From contig NBIV01000380.1 of the NCBI GenBank assembly GCA_003194525.1, forward strand, positions 1-51,940: a stretch of DNA of 51,940 nt. Reading direction: 5' to 3'. This document shows, in pieces, positions 10,861-20,087 of this stretch. This DNA comes from Gracilariopsis chorda (Eukaryota; Rhodophyta; Florideophyceae; Gracilariales; Gracilariaceae). Position numbers and translations under genes: made by a program. Numbering within the stretch: the first letter of the stretch is position 1; each line of letters begins with the position of its first letter. The notes beneath the pieces were generated by a model that was not told the DNA's origin, ran no database searches, and saw nothing but the letters and a program-made list of their open reading frames with translations.

Positions 10861-13800
10861 TATGACAACCCAGAGAGCCCTAAGTACCGTCCTAAACATC
10901 GTGTTAATGAGAGTTCAGAAAACAAGGACGCTGGGGGCGCTGATAGTGCCTTACATGTTGCAAGGGCTCTTGTTGCTGGTATCACTGGATCTTCCGGAAA
11001 GTGGTTCGTTGACTCTGGTGCTACCGAGCATATGTGTAACAAATCAGATGCATTTATCTCTGGTGTGGTCCCGTCCTCGATAGTTCACGTGGAAATCGGA
11101 GATGGAACGAAGCTCGATGTGAAGGGGAAAGGCACTGTTCCGTGCATTGCAATTTTAACTGGCAAACCAATGCATCTAAACCTTACGGAGGTACAACTTG
11201 TGCCGAACCTCAGATGTAATCTACTGTCAGTCAGTTCCCTACAGAGAAAAGGTTACAACGTTCTCTTTGTGACGGATGAAGGAGGCCGAAGACTTTGTAA
11301 GGTGTGCCATCCGAAATCTAAGGAGACTGTTCTTGTAGCGATCGGAAATCATAAGCATGGACTTTATGAAGTGGTTATGCGTCCGAGTCTTGGCCTCAAT
11401 CCGAACAAAGCACTGATCACGGCATCCGTATCTGAGAGAACGACACTATGGCACAATCGTCTTGGTCACATTTGCGCAGCCCATTTGAGACCAACTGTTC
11501 CCTTGGTTGATGGTGTTGGCCTTACGAAGATTTGTGACTGGGAAACTTGTGAATCATGCCAAATGTCAAAATCAGTTCGTGACGTAAGACCTAGAGTGAA
11601 TCGTGATCGATGCAAAGAACCTGGTGAACTCGTACACTCAGATGTTGTAGGTCCAGTGAAATGCACATCTTTTGGTGGATCAAACTATTATGTTACTTTG
11701 TACGATGCGTTCAGTGCATACTCTCTTGTTCGATTCATGAATCGTCGCTCAGAAGTACAGGCCTCTGTTAGAGAAATGATTGTAGAGTTTGAAGCACTAT
11801 GCCAGAAGCCAGTCAGGGCAATTCGTATGGACAATTCCAAGGAGTATCTATCTCACGAGTTGCAGAATTGGCTGAAGCAAAGAGGCATACTTTCTGAACC
11901 AGCCGCTTCGTACAGCCCGGAGTCGAACGGGAAAGCTGAACGGCTGAACAGGACCCTGAACAACGCTGCCAGGGCAATGTTGTATAATCTGCCCGAAGGA
12001 ATTCGTAGAGAGCGATTGTGGGCAGAAGCTGTATCCACCGCTAACTTCTTGAGGAACCGAACGTTTTCTAGTGCTGTGACGACTGGCAAAACCCCCTTCG
12101 AAGCAGTTCGCAATATGAAACCGAAGATGTCCCACATTAGGATATTCGGATGCACGGCATACGTTCATATTCCTAAGAAGCTCAGGAGTGGTAAGTTTGC
12201 GGCGACAGCGAGAAAAGAGGTCCTGGTTGGTTTTGAGAGGGGTAATTCTTATAAAGTCTTTTACCCCGAGTCAGGAAGTTTTGTTATCTCTCGTGATGTG
12301 AAGTTTGATGAACGAAGTTTTGGTTGGAAGACTGAGAATGGAAACGAAGACGCCCAGGAATCTTTGGACTGGGACTCCCTTTTTGATGATTTGGAATATG
12401 GAACGGAAGAGATCGATATGGATGTCCCTTTTACTGAAGGAGATTTGGGAGAAGGATCTACTGGACCTGAAGGCGAAGACAGCAATCCAACTGAATCTGA
12501 TGTTCTTGTTGAACCCCCACTTAGGAGATCTTCTCGTCAGCGTTCTGCACCCTTGCGCTATTCACCTGAGAGTTTCATTGCAAACTGCCTGTTAGAAATT
12601 ACAGATAACAATCTCCCACAATCGTTTGAGCAGGCTATGCAGTCACCTAAGAGAGAGCAATGGTGGTTGGCAATGGCGCATGAAGTGAACAATCTACGAG
12701 AGAGAGATGTCATCGAATTGGTCACCTGTCCGCCGCATGTCTTTCCGATTGACTGGTCTTCGGACGTAAGCACAACTCTTGTGGTGTGGTTACGAGGAAC
12801 AGAGCCCGAATAGTGGCGAAGGGGTTCATGCAGAGATTTGGGATTGATTACGGCGAAATCTTTTCTCCCGTCGTGAATTATGCTACTGTGAGGCTGGTAC
12901 TTTCGATCATTGTTGACCAAGGGATGGAATTCACTCGTCTAGACATCAAAGCTGCGTTTTTGTATGGCAAGTTAGATGAAGAGGTCTACATGAAACAGTT
13001 CCCAGGCTTTGAGGTCCAAGGAAGTGAAGGTCAAGTGCTGAAGCTCAAACGCGCCATATACGGCTTGAAGCAGGCATCAAGAGCGTTTCGGAACTTCATT
13101 CACCCTATCCTACTCAAGTTTGGCTTCAATTGCTCTCAAGGAGATCCAGCTCTATACTTTTTGGAAACCAATTCCTCTTTGGTAGTACTGATCATCTATG
13201 TGGATGATATTCTCGTTGCCTCTCAGAGTTCAAAGGTTTTGGCGGAGGTCATATCGTTCTTAAAGAGATATGTAGATCTTCGTGTCGAGAACGATGACGC
13301 TAAGTTCCTTTGGGATGAGTGTAGTTCGCAGCACAGATGGCACATTGAAGGTTCATAATGCGAGCATGATCGCTCACCTTTTGCATCAGTTTGGCATGCA
13401 ATCTTGTGCACCGGTGAAGACTCCCATGATCTTACACTATGCGTTGGATGGAGTGCGGGATGAAGAAGTAAGAGGCCTTCCGTACAAGGAACTTGTTGGC
13501 GCTCTGATATACCTCTCGAACACTTGTCGACCAGATATTGCATTCTCTGTCAGCTATCTAAGCCGCTTCATGGATACCTTTCGTGAACAACATTGGAGGG
13601 CTGCGAAACGGGTTTTGAGGTATCTGAAGGGCACCAAAGATGTAGGCTTGATGTTTGTCCAACGTGTTGACAGTATGAAAGGGTTTTCTGATTCTGATTT
13701 TGCAGGCGATACCACCGACCGTAAGTCAACTGCAGGTTTCGTGTTTATCACCTCTGGTGCAGCTGTTAGCTGGCGGTCGAAGAAGCAATCTCTTGTGGCG

Positions 13801-14151
13801 CAGTCTACAGTTGAAGCTGAATATGTCTCCGTCTCTAATGCAGAACGAGAAGCTCTTTGGCTCCGTTCACTTATGATTGAACTTGGACTTTGGGCCGAGA
13901 AAGGTATGGTAATTGGTTGTGATAATCAAGGAGCAATGCGTCTAAGCAACGACACGGTGTGCAGTGAACGTACGAAGCACATAGATATTCGGTACCATTT
14001 TCTTCGCGACCATGTGAAACGAGGAGATGTTTGTTTGGAATACGTTGAGACACATGTCATGACTGCAGATATATTAACGAAACCAGTTGATGCTGCCACT
14101 GACAATAATCATTGCCGTGGTATAGGTCTTGACATGAAAGAGACTGTCTAG
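10861..14151 (+). pseudogene. Copia unit D pol (PR-IN-RT-RNase H), two frame breaks
   Basis: The region is in frame with gag to 12813 and encodes aspartic protease (DSGA, 11011-11022), the integrase zinc-binding region (HNRLGH, then CESC) and the integrase core with D (HSDVVGP), D (RMDNSKEY) and E (NGKAERLNRTL). Around 12768 the sequence GTAAG lacks one A present in unit B, moving RT (12786-13358) to another frame. RT has YVDD at 13197-13208. At about 13309 an extra T (CTT-T-GGG) moves the reading back to the first frame, giving KFLGMSV as in the copia family, followed by RNase H (DSDFAGD, STVEAEY) to the TAG at 14149-14151. The two shifts cancel each other. All other family motifs are intact. 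Confidence 0.9.
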
Positions 14152-14154
14152 AAT

Positions 14155-14166
14155 GAGGGGAAGTGA
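14155..14166 (+). promoter_or_regulatory. Polypurine tract of copia unit D
   Basis: GAGGGGAAGTGA lies between the pol stop codon and the 3' LTR, the standard place for the plus-strand primer. Identical tracts precede the LTRs at 1239, 5551 and 9859. It fixes the LTR start at TGTTAATAG. Confidence 0.8.
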
Positions 14167-14385
14167 TGTTAATAGTGAATTGTTTGCATGAGTGAATTGT
14201 TTACATGCTTATTTACATTCTATACATTCTGTTTACAGGTATCTCGTTAGATTGAATTGTCATGTGCGCTGATGATATCTAGAAGATATTTTGTTCGCAC
14301 TACGTCCCTCGAGGACTATATGAGAACCATTCTGGTTGTCTTGTGAGTAAAGATAAGCGATAAGCTGATTCGTCAACCTGTAAAA
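14167..14385 (+). repeat. Terminal copia LTR (right end of array)
   Basis: The last LTR of the array. Similarity to the other LTRs ends after CCTGTAAAA; the next bases, CATATGTCAC, are flanking DNA instead of the primer-binding site. The target-site duplication cannot be checked because the left end of the array is outside the window. The 17 bp direct repeats are at 14174-14190 and 14191-14207. Confidence 0.9.
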
Positions 14386-16011
14386 CATATGTCACATTGT
14401 GCAGTGGCATCAATAGCGGAACTATTCGCCCTGTATCCACCACCCGGTTCTTGAATACTTGCAACATTTCGCCTTTTCTTTTCGTTGGCAGTTCTCCAAG
14501 CTTTTGGTGGAGTTGCAGGGTAACCAGCAGCATCTTGGAAAAAAAGCTTTCTTCATTGTCGAATAATCGTAAATACTATCTCAAAACCCTCAAAACATGA
14601 TAAAAATCGAGGCACTTGTCTAATAGAGTGTCATTGCAAACGGCTGTCTCCAAAAACATCCTTCTTTCCTTATTGCGAATACAAGAAAAGTTTCAAAGCA
14701 AAGTCCTAGCAACCCACTAGTTTCCTGTAGACAGTATGGCTGCAAACAAAAGATTGAATCTTTCTCTCAGAGCTTGCAAACCCCTAGTAGTCACTATCTT
14801 CACCGGCAATATGACAGTTCGTGGTGGGAGCAAGCGCGAATATTTGTCCAACTCCTTTGTCTTTGCTTCATACACATTGCTTCGTATTGTTGCGTTATAT
14901 GCGTTATACTCCTCTTTTAATTCCTTGAACCGAAAGTACAGTTTCATACGGTTTTCCAGGTCCATAACAAGGGTTTATATCACATCCAGTACATCCTTAA
15001 TCCACGCTAACGCTCCGACGTCCTGCATTAAAAGGATGGCCAAATGTCCCTGATCATGGCAACTAATCAGCCAATTGAATCGACCGACTAGCTTCGCCTT
15101 TGCAACCTCACACGCACTTGTATTGTCACTTGTGACCGCGTATATATTCTTCATATCCCCGAAATCAACCATTGTCTCCGCAACAATTTTTGCATACAAC
15201 GAAGCCTCACATTTCTCTGATCCAGTATATATGGGTCGGAGAAAGATAGTCTCTCTCGTACGGTTTATTCCAATGATCGACAGTAGATCATTGACAATGC
15301 TTGCTTGCTGCTCGTCCTTCCATCCATCAAAAACCAACGTTCCAAAGCTGTGCTGTAGACCTACATTGACAGAACCTTTAATCCGGTTTACGAACTGCTG
15401 ATAGTAAGCATCAAGGTTCTTGGGGCCATTCTCTTAGCGCTCGGAATATCTTCCGCGTACAGAGGATTCAAGACCTTCAACAGAAGGTAAGGCGCGTTTT
15501 TTTCCTGTTCTCTACTGAGAATAGAAAAACGAAGCATGTGATTGACGATAAGAGATGTTATTAGTTCTCGTATTTTCGAGAGTTTTTCGAACGAATGTAA
15601 GCTATCTGTGCCATCCTCACCCGCTTCGCTCTTTTCCGACTTCACAAAGTTCTTGCGGTGATTCAGAACGGACTTGGTGCTGCATTTTCTTCATTTTACG
15701 TTCGGAGTCTCGGGAACGCTGTGATCCGCGTGGTGCTCATTCTCCAAGAGCAAGCGTTCTTTTACCTGCTTCGCCGTGTTGCTGTAACCCAAGACGTGCT
15801 TTCCTAGCTGCGTTGTTTTTGGGGTAGAATCCCAAGACAGATACGCACAAGCCTTGCAATGTATTTGCAACCGAACTCCAGAACCGGAGGAGTTTGATGT
15901 GTATTCTTGGATAAAGCTCTCTGCAATCTACCAACTTTTCTTGCGTCCCCTACGCTTTTTCGAACTGTGGGAAGAATTGTCCGATGTCAGCGCAGCTTCT
16001 TGTGTCAACAT
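14386..16011 (-). pseudogene. hAT-family transposase, decayed and cut by the copia array
   Basis: The reverse strand shows, from 16011 downwards, a basic N-terminus (SKKRRGRKKS), a BED-like zinc-finger remnant (CKACAYLSWDS with later H residues), then a DUF659/hAT catalytic-type region. That region has FDGWKDEQQAS near 15300, VTSDNTSACEVAKAKL near 15130, and CHDQGHLAILLMQDVGA near 15030. It is followed by LLPPRTVILP and, after a break, LRLFDNEESFFQDAAGYP near 14540. The pieces lie in different frames and include a TAG near 15932, so the gene is dead. Its C-terminal end touches the copia LTR at 14385, so the array probably inserted into it. The remainder may lie left of the window. Confidence 0.72.
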
Positions 16012-16654
16012 GGCTGAACGTAGGGGAGGATAGGGAAGAGTGCAACGTGAAGTGGAATTGAAAAGATAGAAAACTCAAATACAATGTTTGAGTGGCAAGT
16101 GAGTAGAAATTAAACCGTAGAAGAACACAGTTCTTATCAGCGAACTGGTTGTAAGGGAGAGCAGCCGACTGAAAATGAGAGGACGACCAACTGGCGGATT
16201 GGGTTGCAGTATGCAGTTCTGCATGAGTTCTTGCGGTAAATGGTTACCTCGCTCTATAATATACACCAGCGCAGCTGCGCAGTGGCACAAGCGCGTTGCG
16301 CGCGGCCCACTGACATTTGTGGTTATATTTGGATTGAGTTGAATATTACGCGCTCTTTTGTTGGAAGTGGGAGCAAGTGTCTTCTCTCTGTCTGTTTGCC
16401 AAGTTGGCATAGTTTTCTCAACAGTAGCTAAATCTGCTGAGGTTTGATGACATTGAGGATACATTCGAAGGGCTACCGACCTGTATGAATACCAATACGA
16501 CTGCTAGACCTACAAGACATTGAAATAATAGACAGAGTGGTGATGTTTATCACCAAGAGCATGCCAAGTTCATCCCGGTAATCACTCTAGATTCATGTCA
16601 CATTGAAGAAGCCTTGCCAGAACCTAGAGCAAAGAACAACGGAAGAGGTCAAGA
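16012..16654. other. Unassigned stretch upstream of hAT remnant
   Basis: No recognisable gene. The longest reverse-strand ORF (16075-16464, 129 codons) matches nothing I know and has no clear domain. A perfect 12 bp palindrome GCGCAGCTGCGC lies at 16269-16280, followed by a second GCGC-rich inverted motif. hAT terminal repeats would be expected upstream of 16011, but none was identified. Confidence 0.4.
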
Positions 16655-17218
16655 ATGGATCCCAAAAAATTTGGAAGCAGGCAGGAAAATAGAACTACCA
16701 GAGAGGTTGTGGACAGCACTTACGTAGAAGGCTTTTCATCAATCGAATCAGATCACGTCATCACCACTACAACCAGCCACAGTGACGCATTTGCTAAGGG
16801 AACTATGGATACAGCAAGCACCCCCGATGAGTACCAAGAACTGCTTTTCAGCAGAGAGGAATACGAGAAACGAAACACACCAGAGGCGCCTGGCGAAGAC
16901 ACCACTGGTATCTGGAGCAGAACCAAGAGGGCTCAGTTCTTTCAGAATAATGAAATAAACCGTAGGTACCACCGTTTTCATGAACAAATGTTCTGCCATC
17001 GCCCAGGAATTAATGAATTCTTGCCCTCTGATGCATTCTTGAAATTCAGCGTAGATACCGAAACCTCCATTCTAACCGCTTCGAGGGAAACTGGAGACGT
17101 ACGAGAGGAGAAGCGAGCTTGCAGGCCATTCTCTTCGACCCACCGCCTAGGGATTTTTCCAACACTGAATGTAATGTACAAACAGATGGTGCTCGTGGCG
17201 TCAAAGATGGCTACTTAG
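16655..17218 (+). CDS. Unrecognised ORF, 187 aa, probably one part of a broken gene
   Basis: Opens with ATG (MDPKKFGSRQ) and is polar and acidic-serine rich, with no membrane segment and no family I recognise. It overlaps the next ORF (17119-17667) in another frame, and the composition of the two ORFs is alike. They may be one gene separated by a frameshift or a short intron near 17130-17200. The N-terminal half looks unstructured (many S, T, E and D residues). It could also be a chance ORF; support is only length and composition. Confidence 0.3.
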   Translation: MDPKKFGSRQENRTTREVVDSTYVEGFSSIESDHVITTTTSHSDAFAKGTMDTASTPDEYQELLFSREEYEKRNTPEAPGEDTTGIWSRTKRAQFFQNNEINRRYHRFHEQMFCHRPGINEFLPSDAFLKFSVDTETSILTASRETGDVREEKRACRPFSSTHRLGIFPTLNVMYKQMVLVASKMAT

Positions 17219-17667
17219 AACCAAAGGCACACATAGCCCATGGAGAAGAATTTTATTCAAAAGAACCGCCATTCTTTAGAGCCGTGTCTTCGTGGCATGA
17301 TTCGATGGATGACGATAAGAGGCATATTTCTTTTTCTTTTACTTTGGGCGAGGCCATATTTCCCAGGATGTCTTCGTTAGATTCGCCATCGACGGCCTCA
17401 ACGGATTCACGAAGTGCAGATTTGAAAGAACATGCTGCGAGCAACGAACTAGTAGTGGACGTCGATTCCTCTGGAATGGAGGGAGTGCTTGATGCTATTT
17501 GTTTGGTTGAAAGCGAAGCAGCAGGACGACATGGCGATTCTGACTACGCTCTGATGGTAGTAACAAACCTGAGTCTCACGAAGCTGGTCGAAACGAAGGT
17601 GCAAATCGCAGTGAATGCTAGGGAATCCTACGCAGACCAACAGCACCTCTACGTCTTAATTGATTGA
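17119..17667 (+). CDS. Unrecognised ORF, 182 aa, possible continuation
   Basis: Overlaps the end of the preceding ORF in a different frame. It contains a serine/aspartate-rich stretch (SSLDSPSTASTDSRSADLK) and a more folded-looking end (DYALMVVTNLSLTKLVETK). No domain was recognised. The frame closes with TGA at 17665-17667, and the following 300 bases have short coding-like fragments in other frames. I infer a decayed or intron-split gene spanning 16655-18356. Transcript evidence would be needed to join the pieces. Confidence 0.3.
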   Translation: MQAILFDPPPRDFSNTECNVQTDGARGVKDGYLEPKAHIAHGEEFYSKEPPFFRAVSSWHDSMDDDKRHISFSFTLGEAIFPRMSSLDSPSTASTDSRSADLKEHAASNELVVDVDSSGMEGVLDAICLVESEAAGRHGDSDYALMVVTNLSLTKLVETKVQIAVNARESYADQQHLYVLID

Positions 17668-17960
17668 TCTCCACGAGACTGGACTGTCAGGTGAGAGAAA
17701 GTGCGCAAGGTGATTCGGACCAGTCACCGTCATACACGAAGGGGGGATGGATCCAAAAACGAAGAAGGACTGTGACAAAGAAGATTCAGAAACTTGTTGA
17801 CTTCAGGAGGCGAAACCTAGGGCACAGCTTGGAACTCAAGCTGAAGTCCTGTGCAAGAACAAGTACGAGCGCATCTTCACCAAAGAATCTCAAGCACATT
17901 GTACCACGGTCAACTTAGCCAGGCGTAAGTGATAGTTTTGAAACAAGTGTTACTAGCCTT

Positions 17961-18356
17961 ATGGATGGTGGGCAAATTATATGTTCAATATACCGTACTG
18001 CGTTGCTTCGCATCGAGCATTCCTTTGAGGATGCCATACAATTTCGAGCCATTTCAGTCACCTCCGTCACACTTCGTGCAGCATGGGCAAGTATCGAAGC
18101 TGCTGAAGAAATGACAGTTTCTGCACTCATCTACGGAGCATCTTCAAACGACGTAGATGTCCAAGTGATGAGCAGCGTTTCTATTGTAAACGGCTACAAA
18201 GCGCAAGTCAAGGCAACCTTCACGGTCACTTGCCAAGATTCATCAAAGGTGCTACGATGTCATTTACCACAAGGCAAAGACCCACTGTTCGACGAGAACG
18301 AAGTGATAAAGTTCTTCCAACATCTATTAGAAAAGCTGCCGGATTACACGCAGTAG
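17961..18356 (+). CDS. Unrecognised ORF, 131 aa, possible C-terminal part
   Basis: Starts MDGGQIICSIYRT and reads to TAG at 18354. The composition is balanced and protein-like, with alternating hydrophobic segments such as QVKATFTVTCQDSSKVLRCH and a helical end FFQHLLEKLPDY. It lies downstream of two other plus-strand ORFs in the same direction, separated by a GTAAGT at about 17925-17930 that resembles a 5' splice site, though no convincing acceptor was found. It may be the C-terminus of the same broken gene. The family is unknown. Confidence 0.33.
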   Translation: MDGGQIICSIYRTALLRIEHSFEDAIQFRAISVTSVTLRAAWASIEAAEEMTVSALIYGASSNDVDVQVMSSVSIVNGYKAQVKATFTVTCQDSSKVLRCHLPQGKDPLFDENEVIKFFQHLLEKLPDYTQ

Positions 18357-18532
18357 GATGAGAATGAGTAAAAGTAAAACAAAGGCATCACTGCCATAAC
18401 CCTGCATCGTGTTCTTGCTCGACTTTCAATCGTAATATGCAGCGCTCACAATGTCATCGCAACATTGGTGCCTCGTTCAAGCCCCATAAGTGTACAGTCA
18501 TCACTGTCCTTGTTCACGTCTACAATCAGTTT

Positions 18533-20087
18533 TTACTCTTCCTCTGGGCTGACCTCAAACAGACTGAAAAACTCCTTTTCTGGAACCGTTTGAACCTTGT
18601 TTCTCTAAGATTTGAAAAGCTTGTGGCCGAGATCAAGTCTATAATCAACATAATCTATTTTTCGCGTGACTGAACTCTTTATTAATCCCGTGGACCTTCT
18701 TATCCATTTCATCACTTCAAGCATACTCAGTGTGACAAACTCTCTAGTGAACACAACGTTGCGCTCTGCAACACCGGCAACCGCTATCGCCCCAAGTTAT
18801 CCAACATTAGCTTCATCTACGATATCGCTACCAACTCCGCCAGAGCCTTCATTTCCCTCAGCGTTCTGTCCTTCTTCAGAAACTCAAGAAGACACTGTGC
18901 CGTTCTTTCCGCAAAATTTTTTATTCCCATCAGATTCTGTAGGCCATTTTCCTTCCTGGCTATCTCGAAGAGATTCTGCAGTCACTCAAATTTTGCAGCA
19001 AGTGCCCCTGCCCCTGTTTGTCTCACGCCCGGGAGCCCTACCCCAAACAACACCCTTCCCAAGCTCCTGGTTGATACTGCTTCTTGACTGTTCTCGTACA
19101 GTTGCGAAGCCCTTTCTTCAGCAAAGCCTTCCAAGTTCAGAATGTCGCCCAGCGTCAGACTGAACCAATCAACCGGTCACAACCCCCGAATCAGCTAGTT
19201 TCCCTGCAGTCTTCTTACCAAGACCCCGGATATTCCTCGCATCTCGCCCACAAAAGTGGATAAGTCTTCCCAGTGTATAAGACGAGCAATTCACATTGTT
19301 TGTGCATCCAATGAGATATGCATCCGTTCCGGGCGCGCGCCCGTGCTTCAGTTCCGACCCACATGACAGGCAGTTTGTCGAGGGCGCCATTTCTTTGCGC
19401 TCTGCTTCTTCACCTTTCTTCCCAACGTTTAAACCCTTTGGTATTACATCTCCTCCCAGTTCTACCGGAACAAAATCTCCGACCTCGACCCCAAAAACTC
19501 TTCACTTAATCAAAGTTGTGAAGCGCTGCCCGCGACAGTATTGCGCTAACAATTTTCACGGGTTCAAGGATCGCCACTGGTGTTATCAGCCCAGCCCGTG
19601 AGGCCTGCATCACAATAACTTTCAGCTGAGTCACTGTTGACTGCGCCGCAAACTTGTAAGCGATCGCTCCCCTTGGCGCAAGTGCTGTGTGTCTAGCTCC
19701 CTCACGAGCCCGTGCATCGTCAAGTTTGAGCACAACTATGTCCACCTCCGTTGCTAACGATGATGCGTCCTCTTCCACTCGCAACGCAGTCTCTTCGGCC
19801 TCAGTAATACCAGAACATGTCTTCCACATCGTCTTCTCCCCAAATGCCCATGCCCCAAGGCTAACCAAATTCTCGGCATGCGTGGGCCATGGGTTGTGTA
19901 GCTCTGGCACAATCGCACTCACTCCATTCTCATAGCAATTACAGGCTTCCTCCAAAGCCCCACTTAGGCATTTGTAATCAATAAATCTGGCACCGTTGCA
20001 TAGAACGAGTCCTGGGCATCGACGGCCTCTGCAGAGATTTTGTTGTCGAGAGCGAGCTAATCTGTCGAAAGGATTGGTTTGTATCAT
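18533..20087 (-). pseudogene. NAD+-dependent DNA ligase (LigA-like), decayed, N-terminus missing
   Basis: LigA seals DNA nicks using NAD+. On the reverse strand the domains follow LigA order. The end of the adenylation domain reads EVDIVVLKLD and GAIAYKF, near 19700-19610 (the usual DG of motif IV is DI). The OB start reads LITPVAILEPV and SRAALHNFD, continuing after a one-base shift as GDFVPVELGGDVIPK. A four-cysteine zinc finger follows (CLSCGSEL, then GCTNNVNC; 19390-19169). Helix-hairpin-helix repeats read IRGLGKKTAGKLADSG and LNLEGFAEERA, and after another shift LMGIKNFAERTA. A BRCT domain (VVFTREFVTLS, SSVTRKIDYV, GHKLFKS) ends at a TAA at 18533-18535. No KxDG lysine segment was found upstream. 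Several frameshifts and stops make it a pseudogene. The source (bacterial, viral or algal) is open. Confidence 0.8.

Larger units (their letters stand above)
1..14385 (+). mobile_element. Tandem head-to-tail array of Ty1/copia retrotransposons
   Basis: Four consecutive units of the same element lie on the plus strand. Unit A is cut by the window edge; units B, C and D are full length. The same landmark in the reverse transcriptase begins at 1, 4311, 8620 and 12928, giving periods of 4310, 4309 and 4308 bp. Neighbouring units share one LTR, so the order is internal-LTR-internal-LTR-internal-LTR-internal-LTR. Units C and D differ by about two single-base indels. Unit B carries several substitutions plus many one-base indels. 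The domain order gag, protease, integrase, reverse transcriptase, RNase H is that of Pseudoviridae (copia), because integrase precedes RT. A shared-LTR array can arise by unequal LTR recombination or from circular forms. An assembly artefact is also possible. Confidence 0.93.

Noticed and set aside
12764..12772. GTAAGC at the RT entry as a possible 5' splice site
   Set aside because: Unit B has GTAAAG and reads straight through in the family-typical sequence, so a one-base deletion in C and D is simpler than an intron.
1..14385. CRISPR-like or satellite reading of the long repeats
   Set aside because: The repeat unit is a complete copia element with LTRs and pol domains, not short direct repeats with spacers.
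17920..17960. GTAAGT as start of a small intron joining two ORFs
   Set aside because: The next acceptable AG gives an intron of only about 33 bases and the join is not supported by any family alignment.
18666..19163. 165-codon plus-strand ORF
   Set aside because: It lies opposite the ligase zinc-finger/HhH/BRCT segments, which match a known domain order on the minus strand. Its Ser/Pro-rich translation is a shadow.
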